A DNA stretch of 64,000 bases, taken from the NCBI GenBank assembly GCA_963795715.1, contig CAWCIY010000002.1:1612001-1676000 (forward strand), read 5' to 3'. This DNA is from JAFEDN01 sp963795715. GTDB taxonomy: Bacteria > Pseudomonadota > Gammaproteobacteria > Coxiellales > Coxiellaceae. Below, in pieces: positions 17,423 through 26,872 of this stretch (position 1 is its first letter; each line of letters begins with the position of its first letter). Below the pieces are notes generated by a model that saw only the letters and a list, made by a program, of their open reading frames with translations, searched no databases and was not told where the DNA came from. Both the position numbers and the translations under genes were made by a program.

Positions 17423-17913
17423 CGTTTTGTCTCAACCTGAAATGGTTTTACTTCCTCACTACGCCGATTAATTAAACCGAGAGAACGAACAGCGGGCATC
17501 TGGTGTCCATTTTGATGCGGATGAATATAAACATATTCCATCATCTTGTTTTTTAATTTATTAAAGTCACCATCATTGGCCATTGTAAGCACGGGTCTAG
17601 ACTTTCGGCCTCCAACATTATAGACAAAACTTACTAATGCATTGAATTGTTCCTGAGTTAAAGGTTGCTTAGAAACATGACTCCGCACTACCGATTCAGC
17701 TTGAGCTACGGATAAATCGAAAGCCTCAGAAACTTGCTCCTGAGTAACATGACGTTTCAATTCTTCTGGTGTGCAAGGACCTGTATGTACAAATGTGCCA
17801 ATGCCATAAGTACAATCATTTGCTTGATCAGAGTAATATTTTAGTTCTAATTTTTCTCGGTTACGAAGTGACAAACGTGCAGCAGTGCTCATACTTTTCT
17901 TTTCATTTGCCAT
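17419..17913 (-). CDS. Phage-type lysozyme (GH24 family), no signal peptide
   Basis: A 164-residue protein. The GH24 catalytic triad is visible as Glu in NREKLELKYY, Asp in SDQAND and Thr in CTYGIGTF; the C-terminal half has the LTQEQFNALVSFVYNVG motif. It hydrolyses peptidoglycan beta-1,4 bonds. The ATG at 17913 was chosen because AAGGAGG lies 5 nt before it; the longer frame runs through that site. There is no signal peptide and no holin nearby, so export would need another route. Coupled to the following exported protein. Confidence 0.8.
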   Translation of the reverse strand: MANEKKSMSTAARLSLRNREKLELKYYSDQANDCTYGIGTFVHTGPCTPEELKRHVTQEQVSEAFDLSVAQAESVVRSHVSKQPLTQEQFNALVSFVYNVGGRKSRPVLTMANDGDFNKLKNKMMEYVYIHPHQNGHQMPAVRSLGLINRRSEEVKPFQVETKR

Positions 17914-17941
17914 ATTACCTCCTTGCAAAGAGAAGCGAAAA

Positions 17942-19528
17942 CTATTTTAGCAGGTTTTTAACTTTTGCCTTGTCTAGGGCGCTCTTGGCGAACAGTTGAT
18001 AATCGAGATCGCCCATCCGGTTGGCTAAGCCGTTTCGTAAACGCTGCTGCATGTCGACAGAAGCTTGGCTGAGATTACCATTTTGAATACTCTGTAATTG
18101 AATAATAGCATAGTCACCATTACTTAATAATGAAGAAGTGACTGCTTTCTTAGCAGGATCTACACTAGGAGGAAGCGTAAAAATGGCTTTTAACAAGGCC
18201 GGTGGCAGGGTTTTATCCTCCATAGCGATATTGTTTTTTTCGATCCAAGTTACATTATATTTTTTAGCAACATCAGCGGGGGTGGCGCCTGAGCTTAAAG
18301 CGCGCTGAATTTCATAGGCTTGTAATCCGGCTTGTTTTTGCCCTTGCTCTTTTTGCAAAGATTGTTTGATCTGATCATGCACGGCTTCTAAAGGTTGATT
18401 TTGGCTAGGTTGGCGCTCTGCAACTCTTAACACGATGAAGCCCCCATTCTTTAACTCAATCAGTTGACTATTATTGTTCTGTTTAAGTACTTCGTCACTG
18501 GATAACGCTGAAATAACTTTTGGATCTGAGAAAATAGGATCGCCCTTCATACCTGTCAGCGGCATCCAATTTGTGGTCTGGATCGGAACTTCGATCGCTT
18601 TAGCGGCTTCTTGTAACGAGGAAGGATTGGTGTAAGTTAAATCTTCCAACTGCCCGCTTTTAGTTGCCAAAACCTGGCTTATTTGTTGGCCATATAATCT
18701 TTGTTCGATGTTGGACTTAACTTCAGCCAAGGGTTTGCCGCCAAATTGACTGGTGTTATCTTGGTAATACTGCTGGATTTGTTCATCGCTGATTTTAATT
18801 TGAGATTTGAGATTATCCGGTGACAATAAAATATAGGCCACCTTAACTTGTTCCGGAGTACGGAACTGATCAAGATGTTGCTGGTAGTACGATTTGATTT
18901 GCTCTTCAGTTGGCCGCACACTGGCTGAGAATCGAGCACCAGGTAAAATAAAGTAACCAAAGCTGCGCTGCTGTTGAGTCACGCCATATACCTGTGCCAA
19001 CTCATTGGTAGTAGCAAATTCGCTATTGCGTAAACCTGAGGATAATTGGTTCACTAATAAACTGGCCTGAACGCTTACTAAAAACTGATCTGGACTAATC
19101 CCGTTATTATTCAGTAGTTGTTGGAATTTTTGCGGCGAGAATTGCCCGTTTTCCTGAAAGGCTGGAATTCTTAAAACCTCTTGCTGCACTTCTTTAATGC
19201 TGATGGTGAAACCCATTTTGTCCACAGTCTGCAACATTACCTGATCTAATATCAGTTGCTGTAAGGCCATATTTTGTAATTGATGTTGAGTTTGCGGGTC
19301 TAAGGTAGCGCCCTCTTGCTGGGTGAAATTCCGTTGCAACATTTCATAGGCCCTGTTGAGCCCTTGTTGTGTGATTTTGACCCCATTAACGGTAGCGACT
19401 GTATTTTGCTGACCACGGCTGGAGGTTATGTAGTATTCCAATCCCCATAGTACAAACGCAGCAGCGACCAGCGCGATGACTACCCCGGCTATCCAGCCTT
19501 GTATATGTTTACTAATGGTTTGCAGCAT
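17942..19528 (-). CDS. ppiD: PpiD-like periplasmic chaperone lacking the parvulin domain
   Basis: A 528-residue protein with an N-terminal membrane anchor (about 11-34) and a SurA/PpiD-type N-domain (VATVNGVKITQQGLNRAYE, RIPAFQENGQFSPQKFQQLLN). The E. coli family member is about 95 residues longer. Here the text goes from YYQDNTSQF (about residue 262) straight to a segment matching the post-parvulin helices (PLAEVKSNIEQRLYGQQ), so the prolyl isomerase domain appears to be cleanly missing. It would be a chaperone for exported proteins at the Sec exit. hupB-ppiD neighbours are common; here hupB lies 19 kb away, beyond the island. Confidence 0.88.
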   Translation of the reverse strand: MLQTISKHIQGWIAGVVIALVAAAFVLWGLEYYITSSRGQQNTVATVNGVKITQQGLNRAYEMLQRNFTQQEGATLDPQTQHQLQNMALQQLILDQVMLQTVDKMGFTISIKEVQQEVLRIPAFQENGQFSPQKFQQLLNNNGISPDQFLVSVQASLLVNQLSSGLRNSEFATTNELAQVYGVTQQQRSFGYFILPGARFSASVRPTEEQIKSYYQQHLDQFRTPEQVKVAYILLSPDNLKSQIKISDEQIQQYYQDNTSQFGGKPLAEVKSNIEQRLYGQQISQVLATKSGQLEDLTYTNPSSLQEAAKAIEVPIQTTNWMPLTGMKGDPIFSDPKVISALSSDEVLKQNNNSQLIELKNGGFIVLRVAERQPSQNQPLEAVHDQIKQSLQKEQGQKQAGLQAYEIQRALSSGATPADVAKKYNVTWIEKNNIAMEDKTLPPALLKAIFTLPPSVDPAKKAVTSSLLSNGDYAIIQLQSIQNGNLSQASVDMQQRLRNGLANRMGDLDYQLFAKSALDKAKVKNLLK

Positions 19529-19576
19529 AATTGAAACCGAATCTTATCAGGTACATAAGCCATCCGCAAGATTCCA

Positions 19577-19625
19577 ACAATCCCTCTCCGCTCTCCCTTG
19601 CGATCCCTCATCGGATGAACTGGTT
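19577..19625. repeat. Modular hairpin repeat, degenerate module C
   Basis: A partial copy with CTCTCCGCTCTCCC, TTGCGATCCCTCATCGG and a trailing AACTGGTTGC. It lies between ppiD and the 209-residue orphan. Confidence 0.45.
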
Positions 19626-19652
19626 GCTTTGATCGAGAGGAAGATAAAGCCG

Positions 19653-20282
19653 TCAGCTCCTAAGATTCGATGCGGGGCTATGACTGGTCGCAAATGATTT
19701 CTTTTGATCCATTGCGCCGGGTCTACTATTAGAAAATAATCGATAAGCATTTAATAAATGGTCTTTACCACGAGATTTTAAACGATGTTCTTTTTTTATT
19801 TCTTCAACAAAATATGGAATATCCTGCTCTAAGGCAGAAAAAGCTCTATAATCACTTCGATTACTTTGAATCATTTTCAGATGTACATCCAAGTCAGAAT
19901 GATAATCTTCGTAAACAAACCAATTCCACTGCTGGGCTTGTTTCCCTTCTAAGTAGGTTAATTCGTCGATGAGCGGCTTTATCCGCTCTAGCGTAAGTTT
20001 CATCTTTCTAACACAAGCTTTGAGATCGAGATAGCGATGGCAAGGAGTCTGTGGCTCGGCTGTGGGCTTCACTCTACGATTAACCACAATCATCAATAAG
20101 GGAATAATTATTCTAAACAATGGACTCCCTAAATCTGGCAGTGCTGACCTTGGATATGAAAAAGGGCATTCAATCTCCTCTCTGGGAGGAAGTTCGGAAA
20201 TTTGATTTTTTAAAGGTTGCAAGGGCAAAGAATAAAGTGGTGTTATTGTGGTGGATTTTCTTGGTTGCAATAAAAAATTCAT
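19653..20282 (-). CDS. Hypothetical protein with one membrane segment
   Basis: A 209-residue protein not recognised. It has a Pro-rich N-terminal part, a hydrophobic stretch at about 56-67 (FRIIIPLLMIVV) followed by basic residues, then a soluble helical region (LKACVRKMKLTLERIKPLIDEL, EDIPYFVEEIKKEHRLK). The last 20 residues lie close to the repeat remnant and may be altered. It stands alone between ppiD and a divergent gene. May belong to the accreted region. Confidence 0.5.
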   Translation of the reverse strand: MNFLLQPRKSTTITPLYSLPLQPLKNQISELPPREEIECPFSYPRSALPDLGSPLFRIIIPLLMIVVNRRVKPTAEPQTPCHRYLDLKACVRKMKLTLERIKPLIDELTYLEGKQAQQWNWFVYEDYHSDLDVHLKMIQSNRSDYRAFSALEQDIPYFVEEIKKEHRLKSRGKDHLLNAYRLFSNSRPGAMDQKKSFATSHSPASNLRS

Positions 20283-20534
20283 AATTTGATGACTCCATTT
20301 AATCTTTTCTTACATTGGGATGGCACAGCTGCAGGATAACTCGATTCACAAAGAATTGATAGTCAAGCTTTTATGTTGTACGTGAAAAGATCCACAGAGT
20401 TCGACGAGCTAGCTATGAATTTGAGTGGGTCATAGCAAAGCTTAACTGTATTATTTCATTTTATACTTAGATACTTTATACTAAATTTCATTTTCAATAG
20501 GCAAATTTAGCTTGCCTGTATAGGAACACTTAAG

Positions 20535-21986
20535 ATGGACATTAAAAAACTCATTCAATTACCAGAAAGCCAAACGCTTGAATTTAAGCGCGACGCCTCA
20601 TCTCTAGATTCCATCTTAAAATCCATCATAGCTTTTGCCAATTCTGCCGGAGGAATTACTTTGGTAGGAATAGAGGACGATGGCACAGTCAGCGGATTGT
20701 CTGACGCTGCTAAAACTCAAGAACAAATCGCTAATTCAATTGCACATAGAATTAAACCACAACTGCTGCCAAACTTCAGCATAGAAACCATCAAAAATAA
20801 ATCCATTTTAGCTATTCAAGTAGATCATTCTCCTAACCCCTATTATCTTGCTGATAAAGGTGAAGAAAAAAGTGTTTATATTCGGCTCGGTAATTCAAAT
20901 CGATTAGCCAGCAATGAAATGATCGCCGAAATGAAACGCGCCAATCATCATCCTTTCTTTGATAAAACACCTTGTGATCATGCAATAGAAGCTGATTTAG
21001 ATTCAACCTTGATTCAAACTACTTTTGCTAAACACCCTTTCGATGTAGATACAACTAAATTGATCAGTCTTGGCATTTTAATTCGTAAAGGTAAACGTAT
21101 TGTCGCCACCAATGGCGGTATCATTTTGTTTGGTAAGCCTTCGGTACGCCATCAATATTTTCCCTTCGCCGAAGTACGCTGCGCACGATTTAAAAGTACG
21201 ACTAAAGCCGAATTCATTGATCAACTCAATCTTCAAGGCAGCATTTTACAGGCTATTGAAGAGGCGCCTAAATTTATCCGGCGAAATACCAAATTGAGCA
21301 GTGAATTTACTGGAGAGATGGTCAGAAAAGATATTCCCGAATACCCTACTGCTGGAATTCGTGAGGCTTTAATAAATGCATTAGTACATGCTAATTATGA
21401 AATCCTAGGGACTCGTATTCTTATAGCAATTTATGATGACCGCTTAGAGATTCAAAATCCCGGTATCATGCCGCCGGGAATGAGCATCGAGCAGTTTAAG
21501 GCAGGTGTTAGCCGCATTCGTAATCCTGTCATTGCTCGCGTATTTTCAGAGCTAGGTCTAATCGAAGAATGGGGAAGCGGATATAAACGAATCCAGGCAG
21601 CATGTCAAAAAAATCATTATCCTGAGCCAAAATGGGAGGAAATGGGAACCGTTCTGCGGGTTACCTTTTTTCCCTACAGGACCAAGTCGGGACCAAGTCG
21701 GGACCAAGTCGGGACCAAGTCGGGACCATGCTCTGAAATGTATTCCATCTATTCTGATTTAACGTCCGAGGAGAAAACTATATTAAACTTATGCCGAATA
21801 CCCCAAACAACTACAGAATTAATGAAGGTAATGAATTGGAAAAACCGCACAAAATTCCGGAATAAATTTCTAATTCCTTTACTCAAGAAAGGGCTACTAA
21901 AGATGGATATCCCTGAGAAGCCCAAAAGCAGTAAACAAAAATATCAAACCAGTCAAGCATTAATTCCTCTCTTAACAGAGGACTAG
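20535..21986 (+). CDS. AlbA_2 / RecG-like C-terminal ATP-binding protein
   Basis: A 483-residue protein with an N-terminal AlbA_2 (Schlafen-like) nucleic-acid domain (QTLEFKRDAS and IIAFANSAGGITLVGIEDDG, about 13-51), a middle section, then a GHKL-type ATP-binding segment (GIREALINALVHANYE, IYDDRLEIQNPG, EEWGSGYKRI, about 273-360) and a C-terminal winged helix. The family occurs near mobile and defence elements; its function is uncertain. A linker between the ATP-binding part and the winged helix is encoded by four copies of an 11-bp repeat. A GTATAGGAA site precedes the ATG. Confidence 0.85.
   Translation: MDIKKLIQLPESQTLEFKRDASSLDSILKSIIAFANSAGGITLVGIEDDGTVSGLSDAAKTQEQIANSIAHRIKPQLLPNFSIETIKNKSILAIQVDHSPNPYYLADKGEEKSVYIRLGNSNRLASNEMIAEMKRANHHPFFDKTPCDHAIEADLDSTLIQTTFAKHPFDVDTTKLISLGILIRKGKRIVATNGGIILFGKPSVRHQYFPFAEVRCARFKSTTKAEFIDQLNLQGSILQAIEEAPKFIRRNTKLSSEFTGEMVRKDIPEYPTAGIREALINALVHANYEILGTRILIAIYDDRLEIQNPGIMPPGMSIEQFKAGVSRIRNPVIARVFSELGLIEEWGSGYKRIQAACQKNHYPEPKWEEMGTVLRVTFFPYRTKSGPSRDQVGTKSGPCSEMYSIYSDLTSEEKTILNLCRIPQTTTELMKVMNWKNRTKFRNKFLIPLLKKGLLKMDIPEKPKSSKQKYQTSQALIPLLTED
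21681..21728 (+). repeat. 11-bp tandem repeat inside a coding region (4 copies)
   Basis: The unit ACCAAGTCGGG repeats four times perfectly plus a partial ACCA. Eleven is not a multiple of three, so one copy more or less moves the frame of the downstream winged helix, while three copies preserve it. In protein it reads TKSGPSRDQVG then TKSGP. This is the form of a phase-variable switch, although the DQVGTKSGP linker is also seen in other members of the family. Confidence 0.9.
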
Positions 21987-22123
21987 AATTTGGCCCACAG
22001 CCATACCAATTCACGGTTATGATTGTCATTAATTGTTTTGGAAGGTCGGATTACAACAATAAAGAATTGATTTTTGATACGTATAAAAATATTTATTTTT
22101 AGTACATATTTGCATAAAAAAAT

Positions 22124-22137
22124 CGGAGCGGACGGGA
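22124..22137 (+). other. Candidate attR core: copy of the tRNA-Asp 3' end
   Basis: CGGAGCGGACGGGA at 22124-22137 is identical to 38726-38739, the discriminator, acceptor stem and first T-stem bases of tRNA-Asp, in the same orientation. Left of it is a T-tract in minus-strand sense, as expected after a tRNA gene. The integrase remnant lies at the other end beside the intact tRNA. This is the standard architecture of an island integrated in a tRNA gene. Confidence 0.65.
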
Positions 22138-22194
22138 ATTTAATTACAACATTAACTAACTGATTTTTAATGGAATTATTATAAAGAAATTCAC

Positions 22195-22216
22195 AATATA
22201 CCCCGAAATATACCCC
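22195..22216 (+). other. Direct repeat AATATACCCC x2, candidate integrase arm sites
   Basis: AATATACCCC occurs at 22195-22204 and 22207-22216, spaced 12 bp, about 60 bp inside the proposed left end of the island. TACCCC-type direct repeats are typical of arm binding sites of P4-type integrases. The comparable sites expected next to the integrase start near 38690 are absent. Confidence 0.4.
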
Positions 22217-22311
22217 AAAAATTCCGGCACTTGAAATTCTATCGAACCAGCGTCCTGTAATTCATTACCCAATCCACTGCAACTCTCTCCCTCTCCCTGT
22301 AGGGTTAGCAC

Positions 22312-25300
22312 TTACTTGTTCGGAATGATCGTTGTCGAAGTAGATGATGTGCTAGCAGACCGGGAACTCCCGATGCTGGAATACAGCGTACTGCTGAAGC
22401 TGGAGGAAGACGATGAAGCACAAGAAGATGATGCGACGAATGGTTTGGATTTGGGGGAAGACCAAAGTCGTTGCTTTAAGCTAAAAGAAAGTTTGGATTG
22501 GTTTTTTTGGTCAGATGGAGTTGGATGAATAGTTGATGTCGCGGATGATAGATTGTCGTGTAAGCGCTGCAAGCTGCTAATCAGTTGCTCTAATTGTTTT
22601 CGATCAACTTTGCTTAACGTGTCAATCTGCTGACGATAATTATCCAGTGTTACCCAATATCGCTGTTTTGTCTGCCAATGGTCGATGTAACCAATGAGCA
22701 TATCAGCCTTGCGTAACAATTCACGATTAGACATTTCAGGTTTCTGCTTAAAAAAATCTAAGAAAGTAGTTGATACGCTCGCTCTTGGTTGAGGTAGAGA
22801 TGGGTATTCCCGTGTAAGTATGGGTGATTTGAACGAATTACCAGACCGGATCCAGACCCAAGATTCTTTGGCTTGAAGTTCTTGATCAACGATTGTGTCA
22901 GGCTTTATTACTGTGTCTTCAGTCGCTTTCACTATAGGTGCTGGTTCAAGCTCGCTGGATGTTACTGTGGTTAACTCTGAAAGAACAGTAGCTGTAGGAA
23001 GTAATAATGATGCTTGGGATTTTAACTTAACAACAGGTTCATCCACTCGAATTTCGCGTAGCTTGACTTTTTCATCTTCAACAGTAAAACCAGGTAAATG
23101 GAGACCACCCCGTTGTTCAATCAAAATAGTTTGTGCCGGTGTCAATCCTTGGACATTGGTTAAATCGCAACCGGGGAACCTAAGTTCAGGTAATTGTCCG
23201 CACTGCAGCCAAGCTAATATCCATTGATCCAATAGATTCTGCCGTAAAGCGCCTACAACGCCATTGTTGCAACCGATAAACAAACGTTCTGCGCGCCAAA
23301 TTAATTGAGTTATACCCGCAGGTGACTGCCATACTTGTAAACATTTCCCCGAATACCTGTCCCACAACCGCACAGTTCTATCTTCACTTCCTGACGCCAA
23401 CTGTGAACCATCATGCGAATAAACTATACAATTTACTCGATCGGTATGTCCATTCAATACATATAACAGTTGCTCAACTCGCGGGTCCCACAAATGTACG
23501 GTTTTATTCCTATTTCCCGACGCCAACTGTCCACCGTCCGGCGAATAGACGAGGCATTGGACAAAACCTGCATCGGACAAGACTCGGCTCTTTTTTTCCC
23601 CTTCCGGGTCCCACAGACGAACGGTCTTATCCTCACTTCCCGACGCCAATTGACCACCGTCCGGCGAATAAGCGAGGCAAGTGACCCAGGATGTATGCCC
23701 TTCCAAAACTCGACTCGCTTTTTTCCCTTGAGGGTCCCATAGCACCTTCCCACCTGCCAACTGCAAGCCATCCGGCGAATAAACGAGACAATAGACATTA
23801 CTCGTATGCCCAGTCAAGACTCGGCTTTCTTTCTCTTCTTTCAGGTCCCACAGTCGAACGAGCTCATCTTGATAATAACTTCCCGAGGCCAACTGTTCGC
23901 CACCCGGCGAATAAGCGAGGCTACTGACCCAGTGTGTATGCCCTTCCAAAACTCGACTCGCTTTTTCTCCTTGAGGATCCCACAGCCGCACAGTTTTATC
24001 ATCACTTCCCGAGGCCAACTGACTGCCATCCGGCGAATAGACGAGGCACTTGACCCAGGATGTATGCCCTTCCAAAACTCGACTCGCTTTTTCTCCTTGC
24101 GGGTCCCATAGTCGCACTCTATTATCCAAATACCCACCCGACGCCAATTGTTCGCCGACCGGCGAATAAGCGAGGCACGAGACACGACTCGTATGCCCGG
24201 ACAAGACCTGGCTGGGGTTTTTTCCGCGCGGGTCCCATAGCCGCACGGTATAATCCTCACTTCCTGACACCAACTGTCCGCCGTCCAGCGAATAGGTGAG
24301 GCACCACACAGAACGCGTATGCCCGACCAAGACTCGGCTCTGTTTTCCCTCTTTCGGGTCCCACAGCCGTATAGTCTTCTCATGCCCCCCCGACGCCAAC
24401 TGCAAGCCATCCGGTGAATAGGCGAGACACAAGACAGTATCTGTATGTCCTTTCAAGACTCGGCTAACCTTTTCTCCCTTAGTATCCCACAGTCGCACGG
24501 TGTTCCTACTATTCGACGCCAACTGCAAGCCGTCCGGCGAATAGGCGAGCCATTTGACACTGCCTTCATGCCCGGACAAGACTCGGCTCTCTTTTTCACC
24601 TTGAGTGTCCCACAGCCGCACGGTATTATCATGACTTCCCGACGCCAACTGCAAGCCGTCCGGCGAATAGGCAAGGCATTCGACATTACTCGTATGCCCT
24701 TTCAAGACTCGGCTCTCTTTTTTTCCTTTCGGGTCCCATAGCCGCACAGTCTTATCATGACTTCCCGATGCCAACTGCAAGCCATCCGGCGAATAGGCAA
24801 GGCATTGGACATTACTCGTATGCCCTTTCAAGACTCGGCTTACTTTCTCACCTTTCGGGTCCCACAGCCACACGGTATTATCCACACTTCCTGATGCCAA
24901 TTGACCACCGTCCGGCGAATAGGCGAGGCATTCGACATAACTTGTATGCCCAACCAAGAGTTGGCTCTTTTTTTCCCCTTTCGGGTCCCACAGCCGCACG
25001 GTACTATCATAACTTCCCGACGCCAACTGTCTGCCGTCCGGCGAATAGGCGAGGCACAAGATACCACTCGTGTGTCCTTTCAAGGTATGGACTACCTGGT
25101 AAGTGATGCGGTCATAAATTAAAATATTATTGCCCGCCGCAATCGCCATCCGACTCGGGTGGGACGGATCCATCACTATCGCATACACCCATCCCTCTGC
25201 GGATATGCTGGGAAATTCCCCTAGTTGTACTCCCTGTAACACAGCACCTGACAGTCGGCATTGTCCCATCCAGACATTCCTGAGATTAGCCCCGGTGAAA

Positions 25301-26829
25301 TCGGCCTTAGTGAGGTCCACCCGATCCCAATAACTGCCCCTTAAATCGGCCCCAGGAATGCGAATACCAGAAAAGTTGAGGTTTGAGAACAACCCTTGCG
25401 CTACAGTTAAGAGAGTGATGGCGTTGGCTGAGGCAATAGCCACTCCAGGGTCCGTCTTGCTGCGTTCCAAGAGGGCTAAGTAGATTGCCTTCAGTTGTGG
25501 TTGACTCTTCATACGATCTACCAAGAAATGCACCTGGTCCCGGATTAAATGCCGACACGTCAATACTGCTACCGCTTGGGTATAACTGCGGGCAAATAAC
25601 GGATGCGTGGTGGTAGGTGGTTCTGTGGGTAGCAAGAGTTGTTCCACCAGGGCAGTCGTCAGAAAATAATCTAACAGCGAAGCGTGAATAAAATTCCAGG
25701 TATGATCACTGCTTTCACGCAGTGGGCAACCATGACGCAGACGCAGCATATCAGAGGTGTCACCCAACAACACCTCAATGGCTGCTTGGCCTGACGCATG
25801 TTTTGCTTCTTGATCTGTTAGCTTGACTAGACGCAAACTGACTTGGCCTACCTCAAACAACTTTTCGGCAAAGGCCAAACAAAAAGCCCGATAAGCAGCT
25901 TGCAACCAATAGACTTGCACATCTTCGCTACCAGGTTGGGAAGCCTGGATTTTTAAAGCTTGCATCTGCTCCTTACCCAAGATAGACGCGGGATTTTGTA
26001 AAAAACTGCGCTGTTGCCATGCCTTGCCGGCTTGACGGCTGAACCAAATATCCATAAATCGATCATATAAATCTACACGGGTGATTTTAGTTCGAGCAGG
26101 TTTTGATTCTTTAATTTCTTTAGTTTCCTTGATGTCTTTTTCTGGGCTGTCTTTGGTTTGAGTGGCTTTGTTACTGGCTAATTGTGGCAAAATCGACAGT
26201 GTCATCCATAACATAAACGGCGTATCGATTAGGGTTTGGAATTCGGGGAAGGCGGTAAATTCTTTTTTATAACGCGCTGCATCCCAATCTTTGGGACGCT
26301 CTGGATCGTTTTGGTGTTGGGCAACGTATTTATCGATGTAATCTTCCGTTTGTTGCGGGGTAAATGGCGCAACATAGCGGCTACGATAATGCATCCAATT
26401 AGGTAAGCCGCCTACTGTCGGATGTGGCGCAAAAGCATCTGCTTCGGAAAGCGTATGCAAACGTTGACTGCGAGAACTGATAATCAGTTTAGTGTTTTTG
26501 TCTTCTCTAAAATTGAGATCAAAAAGATTAGGCGCTGCCCCGGCAGGGATTTCATCATAACCATCCGCGATAAAAATGAGTTGGGCGTGCTGTCGTAAGC
26601 AGGCAATTTCAGCTTGGGTAAAACCATATTGCTGACAATAACCCCACAAATCATTATGCTTCACTTGACTGGAACCCAAAGGAATCCAGATTGGCAATAG
26701 TGCGTTGGGCAACGGATCGCCGGGACGAAAGTGCTGCCAAGCAGAGTCTTCCCACAAAGTACGCAGTAAATATCGATTAAAGGTGCTTTTGCCTGCGCCA
26801 GCCAGCCCGAACAATACCAACACTTGCAC
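22312..26829 (-). CDS. NACHT-pentapeptide-WD40 protein (second half of a split giant)
   Basis: A 1505-residue protein with a NACHT NTPase (Walker A GLAGAGKST at 8-16, Walker B LIFIADGYDEI at about 85-95), a helical region to about 470, a pentapeptide-like patch (LNFSGIRIPGADLRGS, LTKADFTGANLRN; about 480-540), 14 WD40 repeats (about 579-1167) and a Ser-rich C-terminus. The listed start is a GTG without a binding site. Coding-like text continues upstream in this frame (LYPWVERELLKSPVQV) into the end of the kinase gene, so the true start is probably in the kinase gene and a frameshift separates them. The family (STAND NTPases) senses a signal and oligomerises. Confidence 0.85.
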   Translation of the reverse strand: MQVLVLFGLAGAGKSTFNRYLLRTLWEDSAWQHFRPGDPLPNALLPIWIPLGSSQVKHNDLWGYCQQYGFTQAEIACLRQHAQLIFIADGYDEIPAGAAPNLFDLNFREDKNTKLIISSRSQRLHTLSEADAFAPHPTVGGLPNWMHYRSRYVAPFTPQQTEDYIDKYVAQHQNDPERPKDWDAARYKKEFTAFPEFQTLIDTPFMLWMTLSILPQLASNKATQTKDSPEKDIKETKEIKESKPARTKITRVDLYDRFMDIWFSRQAGKAWQQRSFLQNPASILGKEQMQALKIQASQPGSEDVQVYWLQAAYRAFCLAFAEKLFEVGQVSLRLVKLTDQEAKHASGQAAIEVLLGDTSDMLRLRHGCPLRESSDHTWNFIHASLLDYFLTTALVEQLLLPTEPPTTTHPLFARSYTQAVAVLTCRHLIRDQVHFLVDRMKSQPQLKAIYLALLERSKTDPGVAIASANAITLLTVAQGLFSNLNFSGIRIPGADLRGSYWDRVDLTKADFTGANLRNVWMGQCRLSGAVLQGVQLGEFPSISAEGWVYAIVMDPSHPSRMAIAAGNNILIYDRITYQVVHTLKGHTSGILCLAYSPDGRQLASGSYDSTVRLWDPKGEKKSQLLVGHTSYVECLAYSPDGGQLASGSVDNTVWLWDPKGEKVSRVLKGHTSNVQCLAYSPDGLQLASGSHDKTVRLWDPKGKKESRVLKGHTSNVECLAYSPDGLQLASGSHDNTVRLWDTQGEKESRVLSGHEGSVKWLAYSPDGLQLASNSRNTVRLWDTKGEKVSRVLKGHTDTVLCLAYSPDGLQLASGGHEKTIRLWDPKEGKQSRVLVGHTRSVWCLTYSLDGGQLVSGSEDYTVRLWDPRGKNPSQVLSGHTSRVSCLAYSPVGEQLASGGYLDNRVRLWDPQGEKASRVLEGHTSWVKCLVYSPDGSQLASGSDDKTVRLWDPQGEKASRVLEGHTHWVSSLAYSPGGEQLASGSYYQDELVRLWDLKEEKESRVLTGHTSNVYCLVYSPDGLQLAGGKVLWDPQGKKASRVLEGHTSWVTCLAYSPDGGQLASGSEDKTVRLWDPEGEKKSRVLSDAGFVQCLVYSPDGGQLASGNRNKTVHLWDPRVEQLLYVLNGHTDRVNCIVYSHDGSQLASGSEDRTVRLWDRYSGKCLQVWQSPAGITQLIWRAERLFIGCNNGVVGALRQNLLDQWILAWLQCGQLPELRFPGCDLTNVQGLTPAQTILIEQRGGLHLPGFTVEDEKVKLREIRVDEPVVKLKSQASLLLPTATVLSELTTVTSSELEPAPIVKATEDTVIKPDTIVDQELQAKESWVWIRSGNSFKSPILTREYPSLPQPRASVSTTFLDFFKQKPEMSNRELLRKADMLIGYIDHWQTKQRYWVTLDNYRQQIDTLSKVDRKQLEQLISSLQRLHDNLSSATSTIHPTPSDQKNQSKLSFSLKQRLWSSPKSKPFVASSSCASSSSSSFSSTLYSSIGSSRSASTSSTSTTIIPNK
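23329..25095 (-). repeat. Fourteen WD40 repeats (two seven-blade propellers)
   Basis: About 126-bp units encode near-identical 42-residue blades of form GHTSxVxCLAYSPDGxQLASGSxDxTVRLWDP. Two blades are irregular: the eleventh is shortened by 5 residues (LAGGKVLWDP) and the thirteenth has lost its GHT (SDAGFVQCL). The close similarity between units suggests recent amplification or gene conversion. Fourteen blades would make two complete propellers. Confidence 0.9.
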
Positions 26830-26872
26830 GGGACTTTTTAATAATTCCCGTTCTACCCAAGGATATAACGGA

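Noticed and set aside
23329..25095. The 126-bp periodic DNA as a satellite or CRISPR-like array
   Set aside because: It is one continuous reading frame encoding WD40 blades.
23454..25122. Many long open frames on the plus strand and in other minus frames across the WD40 region
   Set aside because: They are repeat-driven shadows of the WD40 coding frame with the same periodicity.
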